Shown here one piece after another: positions 17,039 through 26,141 of a stretch of DNA of 64,000 nt. The position numbers and the translations under genes are program-made. This stretch comes from Pseudonocardia alaniniphila (GTDB taxonomy: Bacteria > Actinomycetota > Actinomycetes > Mycobacteriales > Pseudonocardiaceae), in NCBI RefSeq assembly GCF_022524485.1, contig NZ_JAKXMK010000030.1:100611-164610 (forward strand), written 5' to 3'. The notes below the pieces were generated by a model. The model was not told the origin of the DNA. It saw only the letters and a list, made by a program, of their open reading frames with translations, and did no database searches. Each line of letters begins with the position of its first letter. The stretch's first letter is position 1.

Positions 17039-18409
17039 CTACACGCTCACGAGGCCACCGAACGGGCTGGTCGTGTCGATGTTCCAGAGGCGGGTGAGCA
17101 GTTCGTCGGCGTCCCATCCGGTGCTGGAGAAGTCCACCGCGTCACGGAACTTCGCCTCCAGCTCGTCGCGGGTCAGTGGTGCGCGGTGGTCGCCTCGCGG
17201 CACGTCGGCGCGCTCACTGAGCGTGCCCCGGCCGACGGTCTCCACCTCCACGACGGCGTACGAGTACTCCCACTCCGGCGCCCCCACCGGCGGCGTCGCC
17301 GACTCGGTGAGCTCCGCGCGCTCCACGAGATCGCGCGCCTCGGGCCGGGTGACCGACTCGTCGGTGAACGTGCGCAGGCCGAGCGACCGGTCGAGCACCG
17401 CTGCCGCCGCGACGTACTCGCCGCTGAACTTGCCCTGCAACCCGGAGGCCGGGCGGTGGTGGATCAGAGGGTCCATCCCGCCGGGCTCCAGCGTGACGCG
17501 GATCCGGCGCACCTCGGCCGGGTCGAGCTGCTCCCGCTCCACCAGGCGGAGCGTGGCGTCGGCGGTGCGCTGGGTGTTGTAGCAGGCGGGGTACTTCTTG
17601 ACGTTGATCCCGTGGCGTTGCAGTGCCCACGGCTGCTCCAGCGCGGCCAGCACGCCACCCAGCCGGGTGCGGTCGCCATAGAGGTTGAAGTAGCCCAGCG
17701 GCGACTCCAGCTGCTGCGGGTCGGCGGTGAATCCACCCGCGGCCAGCGACGCCGCGAGCACGGCGTCGCGAGCGGCGAGCCCCGCATGCAGCGGCTTGGT
17801 CATCGTGCCGAAGTTCTGCCGGCTCCCGCCCGCCATCGTGGCGGCGAGACCGAGCGCGGAGCGGGTCTGCTCGACGTCGCTGCCCAGCAGGCGCGACACC
17901 GCAGCGGCCCCGGCGACCACGCCGAGCGTCGCAGTGGAGTGCCAGCCCCGCCCGTAGTGCTCGCGCAGCGCGAACCCTTCGGCCAGCGCCGTCACGACGT
18001 CGAACCCGATGAGGTAGGCGTCGAGCAGGTCGCGCCCGCCTGCCCCGGCCTGCTCGCCCGCAGCGAGGATCGCCGGCCACAGCACCACGCTGGGGTGCCC
18101 GTAGATCTGCTCGGTGACGTCGTCGTAGTCCAACGCGTGCGCCGCGGTGCCGTTGATCAGTGCTGCTGTGGGTGCGTCGGCCCGGGCTCCCGTCGGCAGC
18201 ACGGTGGACGTGCCCGCGCCGGGTGCGGTACCCGGCGTTCGCTGAAGGATCTGCACGGCTTCCTCGCCGCGCGCGGCGATGCTGATCCCCACCGTGTCGA
18301 CGAGGGTGCGCCGGGCCAGGTCGAGCACGTCGGGTGGTGCGGCGGAGACGTCCGCCTTGACGGCGTACTCGGCGATGCCGTGGGTCACCTCGGGAACGTT
18401 CTCGGTCAT
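17039..18409 (-). CDS. MmgE/PrpD family protein
   Basis: The family includes 2-methylcitrate dehydratase and cis-aconitate (itaconate-forming) decarboxylase. The NGTAAHALDYDDV (about residue 78) and YGHPSVVLWPAILA segments and the FNLYGD and VKKYPACYNTQRTADA segments (about 275-290) are typical. Length 456 aa. The ATG at 18409 has GGAGG 9 nt upstream. It is the eleventh gene of the operon that starts with enoyl-CoA hydratase. Which acid it dehydrates or decarboxylates is not evident. A second, more divergent family member is encoded at 45411. Confidence 0.88.
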   Translation of the reverse strand: MTENVPEVTHGIAEYAVKADVSAAPPDVLDLARRTLVDTVGISIAARGEEAVQILQRTPGTAPGAGTSTVLPTGARADAPTAALINGTAAHALDYDDVTEQIYGHPSVVLWPAILAAGEQAGAGGRDLLDAYLIGFDVVTALAEGFALREHYGRGWHSTATLGVVAGAAAVSRLLGSDVEQTRSALGLAATMAGGSRQNFGTMTKPLHAGLAARDAVLAASLAAGGFTADPQQLESPLGYFNLYGDRTRLGGVLAALEQPWALQRHGINVKKYPACYNTQRTADATLRLVEREQLDPAEVRRIRVTLEPGGMDPLIHHRPASGLQGKFSGEYVAAAAVLDRSLGLRTFTDESVTRPEARDLVERAELTESATPPVGAPEWEYSYAVVEVETVGRGTLSERADVPRGDHRAPLTRDELEAKFRDAVDFSSTGWDADELLTRLWNIDTTSPFGGLVSV

Positions 18410-18473
18410 CGGCTGCCTCCCTGAGGCGTCGTGGTGATGAGCGTGGGCACGGTGGCGCGGGCGCCGGGCCGCA

Positions 18474-19658
18474 TCAGGCGCCGTCCTTCCGCGGCGTGAT
18501 CGAGTCCTTGCGGAACGGCGACGTGATCGGTTCCTTCCAGGGCGACATCGCCCCCTCGTAGCTCGGCGGGCCGAGCCGGAAGTGCTGCGCCTGCTCCAGC
18601 GTCTCGATGAACGGCAGGTCCATCGGGTAGAGCGCGTCACCCTGCGGGCAGCCGCCCGCCTTGGACACATGGCCGTACAGCCGGTGGCCCAGGATCTCCT
18701 CGGCGACCGCCACGGTCTCGATCAGCTTGTCGAGGTCCACGCCGGTGTCGAAGCCGAGGCCGTCCAGCAGGTGGACGAGGTCCTCGGTCGGGGTGAGTGC
18801 GGCAGCCCGGCCGTTGCCGCAGTAGGGGCAGCCGGCCATGCCGCCGATGCTCGCGTCCAGGATCACCGTGCATCGCTCGCCCACGGTCCGCAGCGCGGAG
18901 TACGCGCTGATCGGAGCCATGCCGCGGGTGTTGTGCAGGTGGAGGTGGAACGTGCTGACCGATGGCCAGCGCTCCTGGATCGCACGCAGGTCCGCCTCGA
19001 CGTGGTGGGGGAGGTTCCAGCCCATCGGGTCGCCGAGGAAGACCTTCGTGACCGCGATGCCGTGATCGGTCCACATCGCGTACTGCCGTTCGAGCAGCTC
19101 CATCCGCTGCTCGTGGCCGAACGGGCCCAGCCAGTTCGAGCCCCAGGCCGCGTTGACGCCCATCTCCGCCTCGGTCACGCCGTCGGCCGCCGCACGTTCG
19201 ACGATCCCGGGCCAGGTGTCGATCTCCTGTTGCTGCGAGCGGTTGGTGTTGCGCCGCGCGAAGACGTCGCACAGGTGCACCCGCGTGAACGGGCGCTCGT
19301 CCTCGAGCGAGAGCTTGTCCGGGATGTAGGTAGCCCGCCGCTCCACGCCCCGCGAGTTGAGCGCGAGGGCGGTGTAGGTGACGCCGGGCGCGGGAGTGAA
19401 GCCCTCGACGATCTCGTCGATCCCCGCCATCTGCGGTGTCCACTTCGGACTGACGAAGCTGCCGACGACGATCCGTCGCAGGCCGGTGGCCGACAGCGCG
19501 TCCAGCAGCCGGATCTTGTCCTTCACCGGTACGCCGGCGTCCTCGATCTGCAGGCCCTCGCGCATGCCTTCCTCGACCAGCACGACGTCGGGGAAGCCGG
19601 GCGGTCCGGCGATCGTCCCCGGCAGTGCGCCGGTCGGTGTGCCTTCCGTCGAGGTCAT
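18474..19658 (-). CDS. HMG-CoA lyase-like (HMGL) family protein
   Basis: A DRE-TIM metallolyase that performs retro-aldol cleavage of a 3-hydroxy-3-methyl acyl-CoA or a relative such as citramalyl-CoA. The barrel start VEEGMREGLQIED (about residue 28) carries the catalytic Arg-Glu; HLHLHNTRGMA (about 236) holds the metal-binding His pair and GGMAGCPYCGNG (about 272) the catalytic Cys loop. Length 394 aa, longer than bacterial HMG-CoA lyase because of a C-terminal tail. It overlaps the CoA-transferase gene by 4 bp, consistent with cleavage of a CoA ester made by that enzyme. Confidence 0.85.
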   Translation of the reverse strand: MTSTEGTPTGALPGTIAGPPGFPDVVLVEEGMREGLQIEDAGVPVKDKIRLLDALSATGLRRIVVGSFVSPKWTPQMAGIDEIVEGFTPAPGVTYTALALNSRGVERRATYIPDKLSLEDERPFTRVHLCDVFARRNTNRSQQQEIDTWPGIVERAAADGVTEAEMGVNAAWGSNWLGPFGHEQRMELLERQYAMWTDHGIAVTKVFLGDPMGWNLPHHVEADLRAIQERWPSVSTFHLHLHNTRGMAPISAYSALRTVGERCTVILDASIGGMAGCPYCGNGRAAALTPTEDLVHLLDGLGFDTGVDLDKLIETVAVAEEILGHRLYGHVSKAGGCPQGDALYPMDLPFIETLEQAQHFRLGPPSYEGAMSPWKEPITSPFRKDSITPRKDGA

Positions 19659-20821
19659 TCCCCGACCTCCTTCCGTCGCCCGGCGAGCTCCGCGAGGACC
19701 TCGTCGGTGTGCTCGCCCAAGAGCGGCGGCGCCATGCGGAACTCGGGCCGGCCCTCCGTGCCGCGAACGGGCAGCGCGATCGACGTGTAGCCGGGGATCC
19801 GCGGGTGCGGTACCTGCTGGAACGCGCCGATCGCGGCCACCTGCTCGTGCGCGGCCACCTGGTCGAGCGTCTGGATCGGGGTGATCGGCACCCCGGCGTC
19901 ACCGAGAACGCCCACCCAGTGGTCGGAGTCGTGCTTCGCGAGCGTGGCCGACAGCTCGGCGAAGAGCTCGTCGCGGTGGTCCACCCGGTCGGCGTTCTGG
20001 TCGAAGCGCGGATCGGACAGCAGGTCGGTGCGGTCGAGGGCCGTGCACAGCCTGGTCCAGAGGTTCTGGTTGCCGGCCGCGATGATCACGTGGCCGGTGG
20101 CCGTCGGGAACGCGGCGTAGGGGTAGATGCCGACGGTGCCCGAGCCGAGGCGCTTCGGTACCTCTCCCGCCGCGAAGTAGCCGGTGAACTGGCCGGGGAG
20201 CCACATCAGTGCGGTGCTGAGCAGCGAGGTCTCCAGGTACGTGCCGAGGCCCGTGCGGTCGCGGGTGCGCAGCGCGTCGAGCACCGCGATCGCCGTCCAC
20301 ATCCCCGTGCCCTGGTCGAGCACCGACACCGGGATCCGCGAGGGCGGCCTGCCGTCCTCGCCCGTCAGGCTCATCAGGCCGCTGAACGCCTGCATCAGCG
20401 GGTCGTACGCGGGAGAGGAGGCCAGCGGCCCGTCCGAGCCGTAGCCCGTCATGTCGCAGTAGATGAGGCGCGGGTTGATCGCGGCGACGTCGTCGTAGCC
20501 GAAGCCCAGCTTGGCGAGCGAACCCGGCCGAAGGTTCTGTACGAACACATCGGCGCTGGCGAGCAGCTCACGGAAGTGCGCCGCCCCCTCCGGATCCTTC
20601 AGATCCAGCTCGACGCTGCGCTTGTTGCGGTTCAGCGCCGAGAAATGGCAGCTCTCGCCCTCCCAGAACGGCGGCCCCCAGCTGCGTGTGTCATCGCCGA
20701 CCCCCGGGCGTTCGACCTTGATCACGTCGGCGCCGAGGTCGGCGAGGATGAGCGTGGCGAACGGACCCGCCACGCTCATCGTGACGTCGACGACCCTGAT
20801 TCCCGCGAGCGAGCCGAGCAT
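19655..20821 (-). CDS. CaiB/BaiF family III CoA-transferase
   Basis: The enzyme moves CoA from one acyl-CoA to a free acid. The N-terminal LAGIRVVDVTMSVAGPFATLILADLGADV block, the KVERPGVGDD motif, KRSVELDL and the conserved Asp in AYDPLMQAFSG (about residue 160) all fit. Length 388 aa. The stop of the preceding gene and this ATG share one base (TGATG). In the operon it is the likely activation step for the imported acid; acyl-CoA dehydrogenase, hydratase and lyase would follow (inference). Confidence 0.9.
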   Translation of the reverse strand: MLGSLAGIRVVDVTMSVAGPFATLILADLGADVIKVERPGVGDDTRSWGPPFWEGESCHFSALNRNKRSVELDLKDPEGAAHFRELLASADVFVQNLRPGSLAKLGFGYDDVAAINPRLIYCDMTGYGSDGPLASSPAYDPLMQAFSGLMSLTGEDGRPPSRIPVSVLDQGTGMWTAIAVLDALRTRDRTGLGTYLETSLLSTALMWLPGQFTGYFAAGEVPKRLGSGTVGIYPYAAFPTATGHVIIAAGNQNLWTRLCTALDRTDLLSDPRFDQNADRVDHRDELFAELSATLAKHDSDHWVGVLGDAGVPITPIQTLDQVAAHEQVAAIGAFQQVPHPRIPGYTSIALPVRGTEGRPEFRMAPPLLGEHTDEVLAELAGRRKEVGE

Positions 20822-21579
20822 CAGCCGAACTCCGCGATCTCGAGCACGGCCGGGTCGTGGCTGGGGATCACCTCGGCGCCGAGCCGGTCCATCTTCGCGA
20901 AGGACTCCATGTAGTCCAGGAGATTGGTGAACGACCCGGACGGGATGTGCGCGAGCCGGTCGTCGCCCTCCCAGTTCGCCCGGGTGTCGCAGGTGTCGCC
21001 GGCGAGCAGGTACCGCTCGCCCCCGCTGGTCACGAGCACGCCCTGCGAGCCGGGCGTGTGCCCGGGCAGCGCCACGACCTCGACTCCGGGCGCGATCTCG
21101 ACGTCCCCCGTCACCGTCGAGAAGCGGTTGAGCATCGGCGCCCACGGCGGGCTGATCCGGTCGGTGTTCTCGAACGCGGTGCGGGTGGGGGCGGCCGGGT
21201 CGACGGCGTAGAGCAGCTCCGCCTTCTGCACGACGTACTTCGCGTTGGGGAACAGGTGGTTGTTGCCGCAGTGGTCCCAGTGCAGGTGCGTGTGGATGAT
21301 CGTCCGCACGTCGTCGGGATCCACGCCGATTCCCCGCAGTGTCCGAAGCGGATCCTCGTCGGGCGAGCGGTGGAAGTCGTACCCGTGGTGCTCCCGGACG
21401 AACTCGGGCTCCGGTGTGCCGGAGTCCACGATGATCGGGTGGTCGCCGCCGGTGATCACGAACATCATCTGTGGGACGTCGTGGAACTCGCCCCACCCGC
21501 GCTGGTACTGCAATGCGGCCGCGGGGAACCCCCGCAGCACCCCGGCCGGCAGGGCGTGGATCTTCAGCTTGGCGTTCAT
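20821..21579 (-). CDS. Metallo-beta-lactamase-fold hydrolase (AHL lactonase-like)
   Basis: A zinc hydrolase with the HTHLHWDHCGNN motif (about residue 101), the later GHTPGS (His about 177) and a GDTCD acid. The layout matches N-acyl-homoserine-lactonase-like and other lactone hydrolases. Length 252 aa. The ATG forms an ATGA overlap with the SDR stop. Sitting among acyl-CoA genes it may open a lactone intermediate or cleave a thioester, but its substrate cannot be read. Confidence 0.85.
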   Translation of the reverse strand: MNAKLKIHALPAGVLRGFPAAALQYQRGWGEFHDVPQMMFVITGGDHPIIVDSGTPEPEFVREHHGYDFHRSPDEDPLRTLRGIGVDPDDVRTIIHTHLHWDHCGNNHLFPNAKYVVQKAELLYAVDPAAPTRTAFENTDRISPPWAPMLNRFSTVTGDVEIAPGVEVVALPGHTPGSQGVLVTSGGERYLLAGDTCDTRANWEGDDRLAHIPSGSFTNLLDYMESFAKMDRLGAEVIPSHDPAVLEIAEFG

Positions 21580-22394
21580 GACTTGTCGTCCCCTCCGTCG
21601 GCGACGAGCACGGCGCCGTTGACGAACGTGGCCCGCTTCGAGGCGGCGAAGACGATGAGGTCGGCCAGCTCCTGCGGCGTTCCCCACTCGTGGCCGGGAC
21701 GCGCGATGCCGCGGCCCCACTCCCGCCTGCGCTCGGCGGCTGCCGCTCTGTCGTTCTGCGCGTCGAGCCCGTCGCCGAGGCCCTCGCCCCAGCGTGCGAA
21801 GCGCTCCTCGGTGTTGACGAACCCGGGCACCACGGCGACCACGCGGATGCCGTGCTCGCCCAGCTCGGTGGCGAGGATCTTGCTCAGCCGGTTCTCCGCC
21901 GCCTTCGCCGGACCGGTGCACGACGAGCGGAACGGCGGCTGGGTGACCCGGATGGCCGTCTCGCCGGTCACGTTGACCACCACGCCGCCGCCCTGCTCGA
22001 TCATCATCGGCGCGAACCGCTGCGTGAGCCGGAACTGGGCGAAGAAGTTGATCTCCATACCCTGCACCAGCTCCTCGTCGGTGACATCGAGGAACGGCTT
22101 GTAGGTGCCGTTGCCGGCGTTGTTGACCAGCACGTCGATCCGGCCGTGGGTGCTCGTCACGTAGGCGACGAGCCGATCGAGGTCGGCGAGCTTCGTGACG
22201 TCGGTGCTGAGCGTGTCGACCGTGGCGCCCGTCGACTCGGCGATCGAGGCCGCCGCCTTGGCCAGCTGCTCCTCACGGCGCGCCGCGAGCACCACCCGGG
22301 CGCCCTCGGACGCGAAGTGCCGCGCGGTCTCGAGTCCGATGCCGCTGCTGCCCCCCGTGATGACGACGACTTTGTCCGTCAGGCCGAGATCCAT
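21576..22394 (-). CDS. Atypical short-chain dehydrogenase/reductase
   Basis: Classical SDR fold: the TGGSSGIG cofactor loop (about residues 13-20) and the NNAG motif (about 90) are intact. The usual active-site Tyr-x3-Lys is replaced by Thr-Gly-Pro-Ala-Lys, and the preceding Ser pair reads VNVTG rather than VNISS. The catalytic Tyr and Ser therefore appear to be missing, although binding of NAD(P) is likely. Length 272 aa. It overlaps the hydrolase gene (ATGA). It may use different catalytic residues or have lost oxidoreductase activity. Confidence 0.82.
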   Translation of the reverse strand: MDLGLTDKVVVITGGSSGIGLETARHFASEGARVVLAARREEQLAKAAASIAESTGATVDTLSTDVTKLADLDRLVAYVTSTHGRIDVLVNNAGNGTYKPFLDVTDEELVQGMEINFFAQFRLTQRFAPMMIEQGGGVVVNVTGETAIRVTQPPFRSSCTGPAKAAENRLSKILATELGEHGIRVVAVVPGFVNTEERFARWGEGLGDGLDAQNDRAAAAERRREWGRGIARPGHEWGTPQELADLIVFAASKRATFVNGAVLVADGGDDKS

Positions 22395-22414
22395 GCTTGT
22401 CTTCCTCTCGAGGC

Positions 22415-23659
22415 TCAGTACGACTTCGGAAGGCCGAGAACCTGGTGCCCGATGTAGGCGAGGATCAGGTTGTTGTTCACCGGCGCCACCATCGGCAGAC
22501 GGGCCTCGCGGAACTTGCGCTCGATCTCGAACTCCTCGGCGAGCCCGTAGCCGCCGAAGGTGTCCATGGCCGCGTTGGCCGCCGCCCAGTTCGCCTTGGA
22601 GGCGAGCAGCTTCGCCGCGTTCGCCTCGAACCCCGGCTGCTCCCCGGCGTCGAACTTCGCCGCCGCCTTCCACCGCATGAGGCTCGCGGCCTCGAGATCG
22701 GCGTAGGCCTGCGCGAGCGGGAACTGCACACCCTGGTTCTGGCCGATGGGGCGGCCGAACACCACCCGCTCGCGGGCGTACTCCGTGGCGCGGTCGATGA
22801 ACCAGAACCCGTCCCCGAGCACCTCGGAGGCCACCAGGATCCGCTCGGCGTTGAGGCCGGAGAGGATGTAGCGGAACCCCTTGCCCTCCTCGCCGATCCG
22901 GTTCTGCACCGGCACGCGCAGGTTCTCGATGCGGACCTCGTTGGTCTCGTGCGAGGTCATCGTCCGGATCGGCCGCACCGAGATGGCGTCGCCTGCCTCG
23001 CGCAGGTCCACCAGCAGCACGGACAGGCCGTCGGTCTTCTTCTCGACGTCCTCGTAGCGGGTGGTGCGCGTGAGCAGGAGCATGTAGTCCGAGTGCTGGA
23101 AGCGCGAGGTCCAGATCTTCGCGCCGTTCACCACGTAGTGGTCGCCCTCGCGGGCGGCGAACGTCCGGATGCGGGTGGTGTCGGAGCCTGCGTCGGGCTC
23201 GGTGACGCCGAAGGCCTGCAGCCGCAGGGTGTTGGCCGCGATCTCGGGCAGCAGCCGCTGCTTCTGCTCGTCGCTGCCGTGCCGCAGCACCGTGCCCATC
23301 GTGTACATCTGCGCGTGCGCCGGCACCCCGGTGCCGCCGGAGCGGTTGATCGTCTCCAGGATGAGCGCCGCGTCCGCGACGGTTCCGCCGCCACCTCCGT
23401 ACTCCTCGGGGATCAGCACGGAGAGCCACCCGGCCTTGCCGAGCGCGTCGACGAACTCGACGGGGTACTCGAGCTTCGCGTCGCGCTCCCGCCAGTACTC
23501 CGACGGGAAGCGCGAGCACAGCTCGGCGACGGCGTCCCGGATCGCCCGCTGGTCGTCGGTCAGTTCGAAGTCCACGTCCATCCTTCCGGCTCGGTGCCCT
23601 GGTGGTGTCGTCCCTGGTGGTGTCGTCCCTGGTGGTGTCGTCCCTGGTGGTGTCGTCAC
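22415..23659 (-). CDS. Acyl-CoA dehydrogenase, with in-frame repetitive N-terminal extension
   Basis: An FAD enzyme oxidising an acyl-CoA to the enoyl-CoA. ELTDDQRAIRDAV opens the fold; FGVTEPDAGSDTT (about residue 155) is the substrate/FAD signature and TFGGYGLAEEFEIER near the C-terminus carries the base region. From the ATG at 23581 it is 388 aa, the usual length. I extended it to the GTG at 23659, which overlaps the livF stop (GTGA) and has GAGG 7 nt upstream, whereas the ATG has GGAAGG directly abutting it. That adds 26 residues, largely TTPPG repeated four times. Either start is possible. Confidence 0.85.
   Translation of the reverse strand: MTTPPGTTPPGTTPPGTTPPGHRAGRMDVDFELTDDQRAIRDAVAELCSRFPSEYWRERDAKLEYPVEFVDALGKAGWLSVLIPEEYGGGGGTVADAALILETINRSGGTGVPAHAQMYTMGTVLRHGSDEQKQRLLPEIAANTLRLQAFGVTEPDAGSDTTRIRTFAAREGDHYVVNGAKIWTSRFQHSDYMLLLTRTTRYEDVEKKTDGLSVLLVDLREAGDAISVRPIRTMTSHETNEVRIENLRVPVQNRIGEEGKGFRYILSGLNAERILVASEVLGDGFWFIDRATEYARERVVFGRPIGQNQGVQFPLAQAYADLEAASLMRWKAAAKFDAGEQPGFEANAAKLLASKANWAAANAAMDTFGGYGLAEEFEIERKFREARLPMVAPVNNNLILAYIGHQVLGLPKSY
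23598..23657. repeat. 15-bp tandem repeat, four copies
   Basis: Four consecutive copies of GGTGGTGTCGTCCCT (the last ending in TCACA) lie between the livF stop and the usual start of the acyl-CoA dehydrogenase. On the minus strand each encodes TTPPG in frame with the dehydrogenase. The unit is a multiple of three, so copy number can change without shifting the frame. Confidence 0.8.
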
Positions 23660-24357
23660 AGGTAGTCCTCCGCGAGTGCGAGACCGCGGATCTCCGCCAC
23701 CGGCCCGCTGCGCCGCAGCGACCCCGTGCGCAGCACGTATCCCCGGTCGGCGAGCGCGAGCGCCGGGCGGGCCATCTGTTCGGACAGCAGGATCGCCGTG
23801 CCGCGCCGCTGGACGTCGCGGATGGCCGCGCTGGTGTCCCGGATCGCGATCGGGGACAGGCCCAGGAACGGCTCGTCGAGCAGCAGCAGGTCTGGTGCGG
23901 CGGCCAGCGCCCTGGCGAGCGCGACGATCTGTTGCTGGCCGCCGCTGAGCGTTCCGGCTGCCTGGTGCCGGCGCTCCCTGAGCAGGGGGAACGTGTCGAA
24001 GAGCCAGTCGAGCGTCGCCCGACGCGTGGCACGCGACGTGCCGTAGCAGCCGCTGAACACGTTGTCCTCGACGCTGAGGCTCGCGAAGACCCGCCGGCCT
24101 TCCGGGGACAGTCGGATCCCGTTGCATGCCCGATGGTTGGTCGAGGAGCGGGTGATGTCCCGACCGCGGTAGATCACGGCGCCGGAGGCGGCTCTGACGG
24201 TGCCGATCACGGTGTGCAGCACGCTCGACTTGCCCGCGCCGTTGGCGCCGATGAGTACGACCGTCTCGCCTCGGGCCACCGTGAGCGAGAGCCCCTGCAC
24301 GGCGTGCACCCCGCCGTAGCGGACGTCGACGTTCTCGAGCTCCAGCAGCGCGGTCAC
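23656..24357 (-). CDS. livF: Branched-chain-type ABC importer ATPase LivF-like
   Basis: The second nucleotide-binding subunit of a Liv-type (branched-chain amino acid/amide/carboxylate) importer. Walker A GANGAGKSS (about residue 36), LSGGQQQ (about 137) and Walker B LLLLDEP (about 157) are intact. Length 233 aa. The GTG start overlaps the stop of the livM-livG fusion (GTGA). The enzymes downstream suggest that this importer carries a carboxylic acid rather than an amino acid (inference). Confidence 0.9.
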   Translation of the reverse strand: MTALLELENVDVRYGGVHAVQGLSLTVARGETVVLIGANGAGKSSVLHTVIGTVRAASGAVIYRGRDITRSSTNHRACNGIRLSPEGRRVFASLSVEDNVFSGCYGTSRATRRATLDWLFDTFPLLRERRHQAAGTLSGGQQQIVALARALAAAPDLLLLDEPFLGLSPIAIRDTSAAIRDVQRRGTAILLSEQMARPALALADRGYVLRTGSLRRSGPVAEIRGLALAEDYL

Positions 24358-26141
24358 CGGACGACCTCCGGCTCGTCGGTGCCGAGGTAGGCGCTGATCA
24401 CCGCCGGGTCGGCGAGCACCTCGTCCGGGACGCCTGCGGCGAGGGGCCGTCCGGTGTCCATCACGAGTACGCGATCGCAGATCCGGCGCACCAGGTCCAT
24501 GTCGTGCTCCACCAGGAGCACCGCGCAGTTGCGCGCCACTGCCCACGCCACGATCTCGTCCACGCGGTGCCGTTCGGAGCTCTCCAGCCCGGCTGCGGGT
24601 TCGTCGAGCAGCAGGACGCGAGGTTCGATCGCCAGTGCCATCACCAGCCCGAGGGTCTTCTGCAGCCCGTACGGCAGGTCGCCCGCCCGGTCGTCCAGCC
24701 GCTCAGCGAGCCCCATCCGGGCCAGGAGGCGGTCGAGGTCGGCGGCGTCCATCCAGCGCGACGAGTACGCCCGCGCACGGGCCAGGTTCTCCCGCACCGT
24801 CACCGTCGCGAAGACCGAGACGTGCTGGTAGCTGCGTGCGATGCCCTGGCGGGCGAGCCGGCCCGACGACATCCCGGTGACGCGGTGGCCTGCGAGACGC
24901 ACGGTGCCCGCGGTGGGGGTGAGCTGTCCGGCGAGCATGCTGACGAGCGTGGTCTTGCCGGCGCCGTTCGGGCCGATCACGCCCAGGACCTCGCCGGGCG
25001 CCACGCCGAGGCTGATCCCGGAGACCGCCGCGACCCCGCCGAAGCTCTTCGCGATCCCCTCGACGTCCAGCACCGGCGGCCGGTCCGGATGCGCGCCTGC
25101 CGGCGTCGGCTGCGCGATGGTAACCGCCACAGGGTGATGCGTCGGCATCGGACGCTCGTGCGCCGTCGCCGGGGTGAGCATGCGGGCGGCCGCGGCGACG
25201 AGCCCGGTGAGGCCATCGCGGGCGAAGAGCACCACGAGCACCATCACCCCGCCGAGCAGCAGCTGCGCGTACTGGGCCTCCTCGGCGAAGGTGTGCGTGA
25301 GCCAGGAGAGCACGGTCGCACCGACGATCGGGCCGAGGATCGACCCCGCCCCGCCGACCACCGCCCCGGCCACGTGGTTGACCGCGCTGAACGGGCTGAA
25401 CGACTCGGGGTGGGCGTTGCCGATCTGGTTCACCAGCACCAGCCCGGCAAGCCCGGCCACGCCGGCGCCCGCGACGAACGCCAGCGTCTTGTGCCACCAC
25501 GGCAGCAGCCCGAAGCTGGCGGCGAGCGGCTCGTTCTCCTTGATGCCGGCGAAGTGCCTGCGCCACCGGATCGTCACGGCGGCGACGACGAGCACACCGA
25601 CGATGCCGATGATCACGGAGTAGCGCAGCAGCGGCCCGCGTGCCCCGAACGTCTCGGTGCCGAGCTGTGCGGCCGGGAAGCCGGAGATACCGCTGTTGCC
25701 GCCGAGCCAGGCGGGGCTCATCTGGATGACCAGTACCGTCACCTGCGCGAGCACGAACGTCACCAGCGCGAAGTAGGTGCCGCGCAGCCGCAGCACCAGC
25801 GCCCCGATCGGCAGCGCGACCACGGCCGGGATCGCGAAGCAGAGCACTACCAGCGCGATCGCGTTGTCGGTCAGATGGGTCGCGGTCAGCGCGGCGCAGT
25901 ATCCGCCGATGGCCATGAACGACGGCGAAGCGAACGAGAGCAGGTCGACGCGCAGCAGGATCCACACGTGCAGGGTCGCGAGCACCGCGACGATCACGGT
26001 CGGCGTGAAGAACAGCAGGAACGGGTCGGCGGTGATCTTCGGCAGCGTGAACGCCAGTAGCAGCAGCGCGAGCGCCACGACCTCGGCGCCGGCGAGCCGG
26101 CCGAGCTGTCGCGGTCGCGTGGTCAGTTCGGCGCTAGACAT
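24354..26141 (-). CDS. livM/livG: LivM-LivG fusion: ABC importer permease plus ATPase
   Basis: Residues about 15-310 form a multi-helix LivM permease (DPFLLFFTPTVIVAVLATLHV; FMAIGGYCAALTATH; the FLVLVxGGAGSILGP-like AVVGGAGSILGPIVGA segment). After a Pro/His-rich linker (about 320-345) comes a complete LivG ATPase with Walker A GPNGAGKTT (about 390), a YGLQKTLGL signature variant where LSGGQ would be, and Walker B VLLLDEP (about 510). Such fusions are common in actinobacteria and the two parts are of normal length. It overlaps livH by 8 bp and livF by 4 bp. Confidence 0.92.
   Translation of the reverse strand: MSSAELTTRPRQLGRLAGAEVVALALLLLAFTLPKITADPFLLFFTPTVIVAVLATLHVWILLRVDLLSFASPSFMAIGGYCAALTATHLTDNAIALVVLCFAIPAVVALPIGALVLRLRGTYFALVTFVLAQVTVLVIQMSPAWLGGNSGISGFPAAQLGTETFGARGPLLRYSVIIGIVGVLVVAAVTIRWRRHFAGIKENEPLAASFGLLPWWHKTLAFVAGAGVAGLAGLVLVNQIGNAHPESFSPFSAVNHVAGAVVGGAGSILGPIVGATVLSWLTHTFAEEAQYAQLLLGGVMVLVVLFARDGLTGLVAAAARMLTPATAHERPMPTHHPVAVTIAQPTPAGAHPDRPPVLDVEGIAKSFGGVAAVSGISLGVAPGEVLGVIGPNGAGKTTLVSMLAGQLTPTAGTVRLAGHRVTGMSSGRLARQGIARSYQHVSVFATVTVRENLARARAYSSRWMDAADLDRLLARMGLAERLDDRAGDLPYGLQKTLGLVMALAIEPRVLLLDEPAAGLESSERHRVDEIVAWAVARNCAVLLVEHDMDLVRRICDRVLVMDTGRPLAAGVPDEVLADPAVISAYLGTDEPEVVR

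Noticed and set aside
23598..23657. CRISPR array
   Set aside because: The repeats are 15 bp, directly adjacent without spacers and frame-neutral, so this is a simple tandem repeat.
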